A DNA stretch of 64,000 bases. Source: Mycogone perniciosa (Eukaryota; Ascomycota; Sordariomycetes; Hypocreales; Hypocreaceae). The stretch lies in the NCBI GenBank assembly GCA_025331125.1, contig JAOALB010000041.1:1-64000 (forward strand). The letters are read 5' to 3'. The position numbers and the translations under genes were made by a program. The notes beneath the pieces were generated by a model that was not told the origin of the DNA, made no database searches, and saw only the letters and a list, made by a program, of their open reading frames with translations. Positions 22,824 through 33,618 of the stretch are shown here, piece after piece; position 1 is the first letter of the stretch; every line of letters begins with the position of its first letter.

Positions 22824-23583
22824 TTTATAATTTGTAAAGTTGGTGAGAACTGTATCAGTCGACTTTCAAACTGGTTGTTCAAAGTACACTGAAGGCTGAC
22901 GATGTGATGGAGGATGATGATGATGGTATGATGAAAGGTTTTGATGGATGATCTGCATTGATGAGGATAGGCGGGGAATATTCGATATCCGAATCAGTAG
23001 TAAGTACAAGGATTTATTTCTATCAAAACCATCTACAGCAATATGACAACGAAGCTCTCGATAATTTGGTGGTCGATGGAGTAGCATTGTGTATGTATGC
23101 ACGCTTTGCGTCATCGCGACATGGATCCCACATCAAACCTTAGCTGCCTATGTACTTTGCATTCCTGTCGCGCAATGCGGTCATAATCATCGGGTATTAG
23201 GCCTATATTAGAGAGGATCAAGGCGGTACCTTGAACTTGTCTGCTGACATCTGTTAGTGATATCCGTGCCTGGATTGCCTTCTATTCTGCCTCGCTTCCC
23301 AACACGATCCTGAGACATCATGTTAGCACGTCAGACAGTGGTAGTGGTCTCTTTACTTCGCACACTAGATCTTAACATTTACGTCATTCAATATAATTCT
23401 CACCATAACTTTTCTAGGGCTCTCTCTTATAGTTATATCATACTCGGCAGTCTTTAAATTGGATATATTCATTTGTTCCCTAGCCATTGAAGTCGCCCTT
23501 TTTATCCGAACTCTTAATAATGCACTCTCAGACCTTTGCCTTATATCTCACTGCGTTCCTCAATATAGAAAAGGCTCTGAACA
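22824..23583. other. Intergenic region
   Basis: About 760 bp between the NmrA-like gene start and the 3' end of the PD-(D/E)XK-like gene. No gene, RNA or repeat was recognised. Confidence 0.45.
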
Positions 23584-24927
23584 TCAGCGTCCATTTCTCG
23601 GAGCTGCCCTTTTGTTCGCTTGCTGAATGGCATTGTCCCTCTGCTTCTTCGCCCAGTCTATGGCATTGCGATACGCCGTAGCCCCCTGCCGAAAGGTCTC
23701 AGGGCTGTCCGTCAACGCATACGACCGGATCTGGGTCGTGACATAGCCGGGCTGCTTGTCAGATACCGATGGAGGAATCGGATGAGTGGCGTAGATTCTG
23801 AGCTGTCCGTCCTGATAGGTGCAGCCGAGCGTATATGATTTATCGTCGTAGTTGGCGGTGCGTTTGTTGTAGGTCTGGAGAGCGCGCATCCCCCTGGCTC
23901 CCAGGGCCATGTCATAGCATAACTGTCGTTTGGCCGTGGCGGCTGATCCGCTGGGGGCCTTCACCTCGACAAAGAAGTTGGGCGCGATGGGGAGATGGGT
24001 ATACGTCGAAGGGACGACGAGACCGCTCAGGTTGTTGCGTATAGACAGCTGCAGATCGGCAGGAACCGCGCCGTTGTAGATATCCGGGTTCCCAGGCACC
24101 GGAGAGCCATCAGTCAGGGATTCGAGGTTGTCGAATGGTACTTGTCCAGAACTGCACAGGGGGTCTCGGCCAGTGCCCTGAAGCATGGGAATGATGGTTA
24201 TCATGATTTGGCCTTCGTTCTTAGCAAGTGTTTCTGCCTTCCGGAAGCTGTCAAACGTGCCGTCTGAGAATTGGGATGACGACAACGAGGCCCGGCGTTT
24301 GCTCAGGGCTTTCTTGATCTGGTCCATGTTGCGCGGCTGTGGCGGGATCTCGGGGTCGACGTAGGCAAATCGATCAGGATAAATGCGATGGTCGATCTAA
24401 TGCTGCAGAAAGGCACCATCATAGGCATCTATGCCCTTGTCAAAGCTTGTTGGTATTTCTTCTGGGGGGTCACTGTTGTCATCGGACCGGCGTTCCCGTT
24501 GTCTTTGATCTCGACCTCGACTGCTCGGTGCTTTCGAAGCCATTGTGGGGTCAATCTTGGGGTATGGGTAGCCTCTCAAGTCTTGGAGATCTGGGCCGCC
24601 GCGTGATGCAAATTGCTTGATCTGCCTCGACGTTGTTGGGGAGAAAAGGTGAGGATTCTGGTTCTTGTTCTTTATCTGTTCAACATGGTTAGTGTTCGTG
24701 AGCGTGTAATTCGAATGGGTTAAAGTCACCTTTTGTGATTCTCCTCGACGTTTTTTAGGTTGTAGGGTTGGAGGCTTGTGCTTCTGTCTCTTGGATGATG
24801 GAGGAGTTCTATCGTTGCCGTTTGGCGGGGAGTTTCGTTTTTGGCTGCATGGGATGCAACTGTCATCACTCATCTGTGATGTTTGCTCCGTAGCAGAGGC
24901 GTCTTCGCTGGTGGCAATCGTCGTCAT
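23584..24927 (-). pseudogene. DUF7924-like (PD-(D/E)XK-like) gene split by one in-frame stop
   Basis: One continuous minus-strand frame from ATG 24927 to 23584 is interrupted only by TAG at 24397-24399. Upstream of it lies a Ser/Lys-rich region, then QIKQFASRGGPDLQDLRGYP and IPTSFDKGIDAYDGAFLQH. Downstream, in the same frame, the sequence continues directly with IDHRIYPDRFAYVDPEIPP and the C-terminal domain. That domain has FFVEVKAPSGSAATAKRQL, whose E-x-K and following helix resemble a PD-(D/E)XK nuclease core, as in fungal DUF7924 proteins. A 54-nt candidate intron (24676-24729, GTGACT...ACAG, CTAAC branch) does not change frame. An alternative ATG lies at 25023. Either a recent nonsense allele, a sequencing error, or two separate products; nuclease activity is inference. 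Confidence 0.7.
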
Positions 24928-25235
24928 AGTGAATGGCAGGTTTGATGGCCAGTAATTCTCGTGTGAGCCAGTATCCGGGGCGGGTGATATATATAATCCA
25001 CTTCTTGGGTCTTGACAACCCATCACTTATTGACAAAGAAACACAGAGTGAATACGGAAATCTGCTGAGTTTTTTTTTATGCATGTTTCTTTGTTCGTCA
25101 GCATGTTCAAAACAATGCTCATTTGTGCATCTAGACTCTTGTCATTCTTTAAGCATGTCTTTGTTGAAGCCGAACGCGAGATCAGATAAGCTCCAAATGA
25201 TTGATTTGCGGCTTCGTCAAATCATCCTCAGCTTC

Positions 25236-26228
25236 CTAGTGCCTTGAGTCTTTAGAGTCTTCCGAAAGATTGTCTGACGAACCATCATTTCTCTTGCTTT
25301 CTTTGTCTCTGTTATTTCTGACTGTAGCCCCAAGGTCGAGAAGCAATCGGACTATATCCTTGCGTTTCTTTTTTTCTGCAAGTCCAAGTGGTGTTAAGCC
25401 ATTGCTGTCTACAGCCTCAATATCTGCTCCATGTTCTGCTAGAAGCTTTATTTTATCTTTTGCCCAAAATATTGTCACTGTATTGTGTAGTGGTGTCCTT
25501 CCACTGCTGTCAGTTGCGTTGATGTCGACACCAAGCCTGATGAGCTCTGGTATAAAGTTTCTATCCGTGTACTCGTTTAGAGCTGGCCGGTGTAGTACCG
25601 TTGCGCCATCATTGTCAGTTGCCCTTGTATTTGCCCCTGATTGTAGCGCCATAATGCATTTTGTCCAACCACTAGTCTGCGGACCTGCGGCGACAAGCAA
25701 TGGCGTGCTACCCTCTTTATCTCTGGCCTCGATATTTGCCCCCAGTCTTAGGAGTAGTAGCCTCGCATTTTTTACCTGACCACAGTGAACTGCATGATGT
25801 AACGGTGTCCAGCCATTTTTGTCTGTTTCCTCAATGTGACGCCCTAAGTTGAGAAGCAGTGGTATGGTGGTGTTGCTATGTCTGAAACGCACTGCATGAA
25901 GTACTGTTCTACTGTAGTTGTCCCGAGCATTTATATCTGCTCCATTCTCCACGAGGAGATTAACAATATTTTCATTTCCAGATTCTGCGGCACAATGCAG
26001 GGGTGTCTCTCCCCTATAATCCGAAGCCTTGATGTCCGCACCCAATTCGAGGAGTGCCTTTACTGTGGCTGTATGGCCCTCCCTACATGCCCAGTGCAGC
26101 GGTGTCATGTCGAAACTGTCGCGAGTCTCTTTATTAACATGCGCTTCCTCAATCAGGAACCTTACGATACTGTCATGGCTAAAGCTCGCGGCCAAATAAA
26201 GTGGCAAGTCATATTTCCGTTTTGCCAT
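25236..26228 (-). CDS. Ankyrin-repeat protein, probably 5'-truncated
   Basis: Single-exon frame of 330 aa from ATG 26228. It consists of about nine ankyrin repeats from residue ~8 to ~305, with canonical TPLHWACREGHTATVKALLELGADI, TPLHCAAESGNENIVNLLVENGADIN and TPLGLAEKKKRKDIVRLLLDLGA units, then a short charged tail. Upstream in another frame the DNA reads LLAVESHDSLDVLYANDMF...FMWAVASWMKDPIDG, which resembles the region preceding ankyrin repeats in long fungal ankyrin proteins. The present ORF therefore looks like the 3' remainder of a larger gene after a frameshift and truncation near 26226-26340. Whether it is expressed is unknown. Confidence 0.7.
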   Translation of the reverse strand: MAKRKYDLPLYLAASFSHDSIVRFLIEEAHVNKETRDSFDMTPLHWACREGHTATVKALLELGADIKASDYRGETPLHCAAESGNENIVNLLVENGADINARDNYSRTVLHAVRFRHSNTTIPLLLNLGRHIEETDKNGWTPLHHAVHCGQVKNARLLLLRLGANIEARDKEGSTPLLVAAGPQTSGWTKCIMALQSGANTRATDNDGATVLHRPALNEYTDRNFIPELIRLGVDINATDSSGRTPLHNTVTIFWAKDKIKLLAEHGADIEAVDSNGLTPLGLAEKKKRKDIVRLLLDLGATVRNNRDKESKRNDGSSDNLSEDSKDSRH

Positions 26229-26340
26229 CAATAGGATCTTTCATCCAGCTCGCAACAGCCCACATGAAGGCTGAAAACATGTCATTGGCGTAGAGGACAT
26301 CCAAGGAGTCGTGGGATTCGACGGCCAGCAGGCCCATTTC
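26229..26340 (-). pseudogene. Frameshifted 5' remnant of the ankyrin gene
   Basis: The minus strand reads LLAVESHDSLDVLYAN then a stretch containing MFSAFMWAVASWMKDPIDG and stops just inside the ankyrin ORF in a different frame. The text fits the pre-ankyrin region of fungal ankyrin proteins. Homology ends abruptly near 26340, where a plus-strand kinase fragment begins nearby. Confidence 0.45.
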
Positions 26341-26404
26341 CAGTTCTTTAGTTTCACTTCCATTATCTTCGCTTTCATCATCTTCTCTTTCCTTGCTCCC
26401 CTTC

Positions 26405-26763
26405 TTCCCTTGTTGTACAGCGAGTTTTCGAGCAGCAAACTGAAATCGGTTGGCAACTATACCGTCGGCCGTCTGATTGGCAAGGGATCGTTCGGCAAGG
26501 TCTACCTAGCCACCCACAAACTCACCAATGGCTCCAAGGTGAGAACATCGCATCGCATCGCATCCGCCAATCCTCGGCTTGCCTGACACCTGCTAATACT
26601 GGCCCCTGTCCAGGTTGTGCTCAAGTCGGCCAATAGAGACGACTCCAACTTGGCTCGTGGGATTCACCACCACAGACAATTCGTCCACCCGCACATCGCT
26701 AGACTATACGAGGTCATTGTGACGGAGAATCTAGAGGTCAGGGATAAATACTGTGCAGGGTAA
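26405..26763 (+). pseudogene. 5' fragment of a Ser/Thr protein kinase gene
   Basis: Exon-like 26405-26538 reads SSSKLKSVGNYTVGRLIGKG, then SFGKVYLATHKLTNGSK (glycine-rich loop GKGSFGKV). A proper intron follows (GTGAGA at 26539, CTAAT branch, CAG at 26613). Exon 2 from 26614 reads VVLKSANRDDSNLARGI... (VVLK has the ATP-binding Lys), then HPHIARLYEVIVTENLE. The frame then runs into unrelated sequence and stops at 26763. No in-frame ATG is visible upstream, and the catalytic loop and C-lobe are absent. It is a partial gene copy that kept an intron, so it arose by DNA duplication, not retroposition. Confidence 0.75.
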
Positions 26764-26900
26764 CGTAGTCACGATTCTGTAGAACAGGCGGTTCTAGTGA
26801 ATGCTAGCATCACAATTCTAGCATGAATCAACCTCCACCACCACCATTGCCGTTCCTTGATGTCCACCTCTCTATCATGCTAGACCTCAAAAGACCACGT

Positions 26901-27137
26901 TCAACATCCTCCCCCTCCTCCTCCTCCACCGTCTCCTCCGCTACAGCCGCCGCCACCATCTCCTCCCCATCCACCTCCATGTCCACTGCCGCCACCGTCA
27001 CCACCTGAACCGCCATGGTGGTGATAATGTCCTCCTGTATTGTACGAGGCGGCATCGTTTCCATAGTAGTGTTTGTTGGAGCCGTTTTTCCGTCGTGAGT
27101 GCCTGCTCCTGCGCCGCCTACTCCATCCGAAACACAT
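26901..27137 (-). CDS. Small glycine-rich protein, 78 aa
   Basis: ATG 27137 opens a short frame beginning MCFGWSRRRRSRHSRRK, then a His/Tyr patch and a glycine-rich tail with GG/GGDG/GGGC repeats ending in Cys. Such short basic-then-polyglycine proteins with an N-terminal MCFG recur in ascomycete annotations, but low complexity makes a chance frame possible. No signal peptide. Function unknown. Confidence 0.4.
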   Translation of the reverse strand: MCFGWSRRRRSRHSRRKNGSNKHYYGNDAASYNTGGHYHHHGGSGGDGGGSGHGGGWGGDGGGGCSGGDGGGGGGGGC

Positions 27138-27971
27138 CTTGTTTGTATTCGAGGTAGGAGTTGTGAGATATGTCGCTCTCGTACGTCTGTAGGTTGTTTG
27201 TGGTATAAAAGGCGCGTCTTGGGCCCTTTTCTTTGGCGGTTGCTTTGAAGTGACTAGTCCGCTTGACACAGGATGACACAGTGGTTGTTCTTGAAGTAGT
27301 AGATATTTCGAGTAAGAGGAATTTAAGATGCTCAAGTATGAGCGTCAAACCAAAATTTGGCATTGGAATTCATGGATTATTTATATGTCTACGTAGACGA
27401 TTCTCGGTACGGAGTACGAAGTATACGTAGGCATAGCGAGTGCATCTTGTGATCCTATCCACGTCACCATCATACATGCAAGAACTCTACTCAGCTTCTA
27501 GAATGCTTAAAGAACGTCGCATGATTCACAGGGCGAACCCAGCTCGGCCCCAAGTCAAGCCTCTTAGGTGGACACAGCCACCATCCTCGCTCAATGATTA
27601 CCCAAATAGGAAATTCCCAAACAGTTACCTTTTGCTTCACAAAACATGACGACGATCGTTTCATAGTCGCACTCAGCCACCCCAGAGGCAAATCCTATCA
27701 TGGGATCAATATGAGGGGGTATCATACATTTATTCTCAGGTAGATATATCTATTCGCTCTCATCCTCTGCCTTGCGACGCTGCGCCGATCAATCCAGCGC
27801 CAACATGCCAACGAATCAATTGCATATGCATCTCTGTTGGACTACTGTGTAGATGGTACCCTTTAGGTTACATCTCCACTCCTTCCTCAATATTAGATTA
27901 CTCGACTGAAAGTGAGGCTGTTAGATAGCACAATAATAAGCTTGAAGGGAGTATCCTTTTCCCCCCCAAGT
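27138..27971. other. Intergenic region
   Basis: About 830 bp without recognised genes. It contains one TACGGAGTA copy at 27408-27416 and presumed 3' sequence of the MFS gene. Confidence 0.45.
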
Positions 27972-29796
27972 TTAGTCGTAAACAGACGCCTTGGACCACT
28001 TGGACCCGGCGCGAATCCTCTTGCCATACGTGTAAAACACGAATGGGACCGGAATGAGCAAAGCTGCAAACCCACCGGTAATGCTCGAGCCAGGTCCAAC
28101 TCCAATGTTATGGAACATGGGTCCCACAACCAAGGGGAAAGCACCAGCAAAGCAAGACCTCAAAAATGTGTTGGCTGCTATCGCCGACGCGGCGTAGGCT
28201 TGGAACGTGTCCACAAGGTAGTTGAGCGCAGCTTGAAAGATGGTGAAGAAGCCTGTTCCTAGCATGGTCAGACCAATACACGGGACGATCCAATGGATGT
28301 CTAGTCGTCCGCCTGTCCACCCAGTTATGAACTGGCCGCCACTGAAGAGGAGTGAGCCAATCATCATAGGTGGCAGCCGCTTTTCCGGTACGGCTCGGTC
28401 GCCAGCGGCGTGGTACGCCTTATTGTACAACGTTTGGTTGTATACATTGGCCGAAGCTCCGAGGCTAGCACCGAGGAAGATGGATACGAAGGGCAGTGTC
28501 GCAGCCAGGGGCGTCCATCCACGTATCTCGCCAAACATGATGGGAATGGCACCAAGCTGCATGTACAAGATGCCGTAGCAGAAACTAGCATACAGGGCAA
28601 CGAGGAAACAGATGGGTGTGAAAAGCAGCTGAATCGGCCGGACCAAGAACTTCTTACACAAGTTCTTGACATTGACATCCCACTCCTCGAATTTGGCGTG
28701 TAGTGCCCAGTTTCCAGTTTCGTGGCGCAGTCGCCGCGACTTATCGACCAGGAGCTTGGGAGGGTAGCTCTCATCAATAAAGATGACGGCTATCAGAAGG
28801 AAAACGACTTGAATGATTCCTGTCACGTACTGTGTCCAGCGCCAGCCTAGAGATGGTTGCGCCACCAAGGCGGCAGAGGCAATGGGACCTAGAAGGTGTC
28901 AAGAAACGCATCGGCAAATGCCTAGATGTCGATGATATCATTAGTTGCTTACCCAAAGCAGGCCCGCCTACCACTGCCATGGCATATCCAGCCAAAGCAA
29001 TACCTCTCTGTGCTGGAGAGTACAGATCGCCAAGTACGCCGCCGGTGTTAGTGACCGGCGCAGACGAGAAGAACGCCCCAAAGAACCGAGTCAACATGAG
29101 AGTCTGGAAGTCTTTGGCTGTAGCGCTACCAAAACTCATGCAAATGGCCACAAACATGGGCGCCATGACGGCAATGCGGCGGCCGTAGACCTCACTCAAA
29201 GGGGCCCAGAGCAACGGACCCAATCCAAATCCGAAGAGGAAAATGGCTGTTCCAAGAATGGCAACTTGTGTCCCAACGTGAAACTCTTGAGCTATTTCTT
29301 TCGTGCCAGCAGAGTAGGACGATGATGCCCATGTCGCTGACATGGTAACAAGTCCATAGAGAGCTGTAGTCAACACCTTCTTGTGCGTGGGCCAGTTGAG
29401 GGGGTGGTAGGGATCTTGGGGACCATCAAAGTCGACAATTTGGTCCTCGGTGGTTGGAATATGGGAGAGTGGATGAGTAAATTGAATAGGCGGACGGGAT
29501 CGAATTCGAGAAAGGACAGTATCTCGTCGTTTCAAACTCTTATCGAGCCCAGTGGCAAAGGATTCGGCTCGATTCCTGCTCTGATTTCTGCTGGAGTAGG
29601 AGACGTTTGAGCATATCTCCCGGAGTGCCGGACGGTGCCCGTCAAGGTCTTCGGATTCCCCATCGTCAAGGCTGCATTCGACATCTTCTGGGTTGCTAGT
29701 CGTACTTTCGTCGCTGGGCCTGTCTTCAAGAGACGCTACGTCATGGAGTTGCTCAAGCGTTCGGTTCTCTTTATCCGGCATCTTCGGAGTTGTCAT
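27972..29796 (-). CDS. MFS multidrug/polyamine-type transporter (DHA1)
   Basis: Model complement(join(27972..28888, 28953..29796)), 586 aa, one phase-1 intron. A ~150-residue cytosolic N-terminus (acidic, Ser-rich) leads to DPYHPLNWPTHKKVL, the usual start of the membrane domain in fungal DHA1 drug transporters. TM segments include AILGTAIFLFGFGLGPLLWAP followed by the family motif LSEVYGRR, and IALAGYAMAVVGGPALGP then IASAAL before GWRWTQYVTGI. About 12 TMs are visible. The family exports xenobiotics, fungicides or polyamines across the plasma membrane by proton antiport; the substrate is not predictable here. Confidence 0.93.
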
Positions 29797-31647
29797 GGTG
29801 GTAGTTCATGATATTGGGTCCGACACCCAAAACTATTGCCGGTCATCGACGGAAGAGTCCGTATATATAATATAACCATTGCGATCCTGTATCGGGGATG
29901 CTCCGGCCGCTTGAAAGCCGAAAGCGGGCCGCAATCCCAACTTCTCACACAAATCGCCAACTCGATGGTGAAATATCAGGGATCGGCAGTTGACGTCAAG
30001 GCCGATGAACCCACTAGCTCCAGTCTTTTGTGCGGATTCATCCCCGACCGGTGGCTAAGATAGCCGGTTTACCGTTAACACAATCCGACTACGGAGTGTT
30101 TTTTGGGGCCGATTTGAAAAGGTTAAGCAAAGAATGATCCTTTAGTGGATCTAGTGTCATCTTTGAATGCAATCTCCCCGTATCTACCAGTGGAGACCAG
30201 CCGTGCAAAGCTGTGCGTGACTGCTTACATTGTTGGTAAAGCCGTTTATTCGGCTATTTAAATCGAGATAGTACCAGGGTTAACCAAGCCAGCGGTTATT
30301 TAATCTAGGAACTTTTTCGCAACAGCCGACTTGGTCATTCATCCGACGCTACAAGCCTGCCAACTATTCTCCCATATGTCGTCGTCTACTATTCTGTCTA
30401 AGGAAAGGGATTTCACTGTCTGTCTTTACACGGTTCTCATACTGATGTTTTGGGTGGGGTTGTTGAAAACGGAGTAATTCTCTTCATGGACAGAAAGCTA
30501 TCTCGGCTACACACTTCATAATCACATGGAACCGCTTGCTTCTTTGGTACTTCGGATGTGGATCTCTTGGCATGTTCAAGTCGTCAAGGATGCGATAATC
30601 TGACGACCAGATACTCAGATTGCTCCTTTCTCGGTTAGGTAGTCTGCGCTTCGCACGTCCCCTTGATGGAGGCCCAAATCAAGTGCGTGAAACAGGGCGC
30701 CAAATTGAGAAATTACCTCCGCAACAAGTTCCATAACACGAGTTTCAAATGCCTTAGAACCAGAGGCCGATTGCTGGTAAGAATTAGTGAGCCAATGGCT
30801 TGTGTCGCTAGCTACTATGAACCTCATTTGGGGTTAATCGATGATCAAGCATACGTAAAATAACAAGTCTGAGGGGGTGTTGTTGATGGCACACATAAGC
30901 CATCTAACTCTTGAGTAATTTTCTCTTCGATAATGTTCGGAATCCTGCTGGTCAAGAATGATGCTGGTGGTGCAATCCAATTAGGCCCTGCGACGGAGAT
31001 GGACCGACAGCAACCTCAATCCCTCTTAGTGAGTGGCACAGCCCTTCAATTCTTAAGAAAACTTATTTTGGATTTTCTTTGGTCTCTCTTCCCTCATTAA
31101 ATATGAGCTTAGTCGTTGTTCTAAAGTGAGGTGAGAAGTCTCGATCTATATGCCGGTTGAAGGAAGCCAACGAGGCCCTCAACACACATTCATCGCAACT
31201 CGCTGCTTGATGTAATTCAGAAACGCAAGGATAGCCCTAGTATCAGCTTTCAGGTCCAAGTTCGCTTCGCCCGATATGCCCCGGCCCCCCGGCCCCACTG
31301 GGTGACCAAACTCCGTGGGGCCGGATGCTGCTCCTCCGCTGAACCTACAGTTGCTTATGTTTAATTATCAACCCTCTCTTTCATTACTGCTTATGTCTCC
31401 GCTTGCTTCCTATATCTCCAAATACCCACCGTGCCTACAACGACTCCTAAGCTCAGCATTGCCTACAGGTAATCGCTCTGTTTATACTAGAACGGTTGAT
31501 TTACGCCCGGATTATACAATAGCATGTCATATTTCATGAATCTTCTCATTGTAGACGTAAAGACATCCTATCCAAATGAACCCTCCTAGCGATTTTGCTA
31601 TTATAAATACATGCATCAGGGCAGAACGCTCAAATTCGCGCTTCAAA
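29797..31647. other. Gene-poor region with possible coding relic
   Basis: About 1.85 kb without a supported gene. On the minus strand at ~30990-30615 two stretches separated by a stop (one containing RVRWLMCAINNTPSDLLFYV, the other a 70-codon frame with QFGALFHALDLGLHQGDV) read like protein but cannot be tied to a family. Partial copies of the TACGGAGT motif occur at ~30090 and ~30469. Confidence 0.4.
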
Positions 31648-32979
31648 TCACTTGACCAGATCCGAGAGCTTCTCCATCACATCCTTCGCCACCTGTTCAA
31701 CACGCTTGAGCTCCTCCTCAAGCTGCCTTCCCTCACGGCCTCCAGGCAACCACCAGGGCGCAATACTTTCCACCAACTTTTCAAGAGCATGGCTCTGCTC
31801 CCATAAATCTTCATCGACGCTCTTCCCTGGTATACGTATTCCGTTCTCATCTAGTCTCTTCAGGTATGCATCGTATGCCACTTGTGGCCAGTCCCCATCG
31901 TTCCCAACCGAATCATTCAGAAATTCTTCGACGGGTGAGAAAAATCCGGAAAACTCAAAGTCCACAATCCCAGAGATCTGTGGAGGCTGACCAGATATGA
32001 GAATGTTACGCGGGGATAGGTCGTAGTGAGTGAAGACGAACTTGCAATCACCCTGGCCGCCACGTTCGAGCGCATCATCAAGTCCCAATTTCGAGAGGGT
32101 TTCAGCAATGAAGCTCCGTAACAAAGGTGCAAGGGATCGGTTTGGCGCGTAAGTATCCGAAGTTTCCAATTCATAAAGTTTCTTCTCCAACCTGATTTTA
32201 TAGTACTCAACGAGGCGTGCGATGGGAGCGGCAGCCTCGATCCCATCCATCAATACGCCTCGAACTAGCACCTCAGTGCCATTGGAGCCATAAATCTTTT
32301 CTAGCTTAATATTAGCTGGTGTTTCATCTCCATCATGGTGGTGAAGAAGAGAATTTCCGCAATATTTTTGAGCAGGAACATCACGACGCCAGCATATTGC
32401 GATGTCAGCCAGCTGTTTCATGACACTCGCCATTGTTGCCTCGTCTAAATTGAAGCTGGATATGGGCTCTCCAGGTAAGCGTGATATGAGGATCCATCCA
32501 CCATGGGTCAAACTTTGATCCCCTTGACTAGAAGAGATCTCCGTTGAAGTTGTCTGTAAGTCCACTTCTAGCGGTAGAAATGTCATACTCTGGCCATCGT
32601 TGGACCATGCAAAGACTCTCGGCGCCGGTATATCTGGGCAATATGTGTGCAGCAATCTCAAAGATGCTACCTCATTCTGGACCTTGTTTGCGCCAAAAAA
32701 CCTGCCATTGACCTTCAAAACCAGCTCCAGCACATCTTCACTCGACGCTTCAGTGGAGCCCAGAGCGAGTTCTGTACCAGTACCCTGTGGATGATGAATC
32801 TTGAGGAAGTAGATCCTATTGTTGTATGATTTCCCACTTTCAAGCTGACATATTGAAAGCAGCTTGGATTTTGGAAAGACGCGCCTCGCAATTCTCTCGA
32901 TGGTGGAGGTTGGAACATAGACGCCGTGTGTGGGGTGGTGAGGTGGGGTCTGTGGCCTCTGAAGATCTAGCGATGCCAT
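31648..32979 (-). CDS. Aminoglycoside phosphotransferase-like (APH/PKL fold) kinase
   Basis: Single-exon 443 aa from ATG 32979. It has the protein-kinase-like APH layout: an N-lobe with LELVLKVNGRFFGANKVQNEVASL (Lys and Glu of the ATP site), the catalytic segment VFTHYDLSPRNILIS (HxDxxxxN) and the metal-binding ISGIVDFEFSGFFSP. The length fits the fungal APH family (PF01636). Such fungal proteins phosphorylate unknown small molecules; true antibiotic resistance is not implied. Intact, no intron. Confidence 0.88.
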   Translation of the reverse strand: MASLDLQRPQTPPHHPTHGVYVPTSTIERIARRVFPKSKLLSICQLESGKSYNNRIYFLKIHHPQGTGTELALGSTEASSEDVLELVLKVNGRFFGANKVQNEVASLRLLHTYCPDIPAPRVFAWSNDGQSMTFLPLEVDLQTTSTEISSSQGDQSLTHGGWILISRLPGEPISSFNLDEATMASVMKQLADIAICWRRDVPAQKYCGNSLLHHHDGDETPANIKLEKIYGSNGTEVLVRGVLMDGIEAAAPIARLVEYYKIRLEKKLYELETSDTYAPNRSLAPLLRSFIAETLSKLGLDDALERGGQGDCKFVFTHYDLSPRNILISGQPPQISGIVDFEFSGFFSPVEEFLNDSVGNDGDWPQVAYDAYLKRLDENGIRIPGKSVDEDLWEQSHALEKLVESIAPWWLPGGREGRQLEEELKRVEQVAKDVMEKLSDLVK

Positions 32980-33521
32980 ACTGAATGCTAAAAGAACTTA
33001 TGTCAACGTTCTCAAATCTGGTGATGTTTGGTGTTTGAGGACGACATCTCGTCTATGCGAGTATCCAACTTATACAACCCCATCAGATCACGTTCTATCT
33101 CTCATTGCATTGGACCATGGTTGTGCTTCACCCAGTGACTCATCCGGCAATAAATGTCCTGCAAGAGCTTTATGCAAAGATATTTTCCGCTATTGCTAAG
33201 CTTTCATCAATAATGTTGACACAACAGTCATACCAAGTCATGCAATATGGTCGTTACCATTATGTCAGTGCTTGTCAAACAATTGACCAACAGCTAAATA
33301 TTATCTATCAATCATTGTATTCAGATTTGAACAGTATTTGAGTCGAATGGGTTGTTTCTGCGAAGGACAAACTTTTGTCTTAGTATAGAATACGCGCCTC
33401 CAAATAACACGGTAACAAATAAATCGGTTCAGACAGTTGCAAATGGATTCAAAGTCGCAAACAAAAAGAAAAATACTTGCTGTTATTATCATCTACCACA
33501 TAAGGCAAAAAAGAAATGCTT
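32980..33521. other. Intergenic spacer
   Basis: About 540 bp between the APH-like gene promoter and tRNA-Leu. Nothing recognised except the run of T (on the transcribed strand) terminating the tRNA. Confidence 0.45.
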
Positions 33522-33618
33522 GACGAGAGTGGGACTCGAACCCACGCGGATTGCTCCACCAGGAATTGCTGTTAAGGTAGCCTTAACCTGACGCCATAAC
33601 CAACTCGGCCATCTCGCC
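33522..33618 (-). tRNA. tRNA-Leu (anticodon AAG) with intron
   Basis: The reverse complement folds as a class II tRNA. The acceptor is GGCGAGA with TCTCGTC, and the D arm starts GCCGAG. The anticodon stem TCAGG/CCTGG has TTAAGG before a ~16-nt intron, giving anticodon AAG. A long variable arm follows, then the T arm GTGGG-TTCGAGT-CCCAC. Six T follow on the transcribed strand. Confidence 0.9.

Noticed and set aside
31648..32979. Antibiotic-resistance determinant
   Set aside because: Fungal APH-fold proteins are common and mostly of unknown small-molecule substrate; nothing here indicates aminoglycoside modification.
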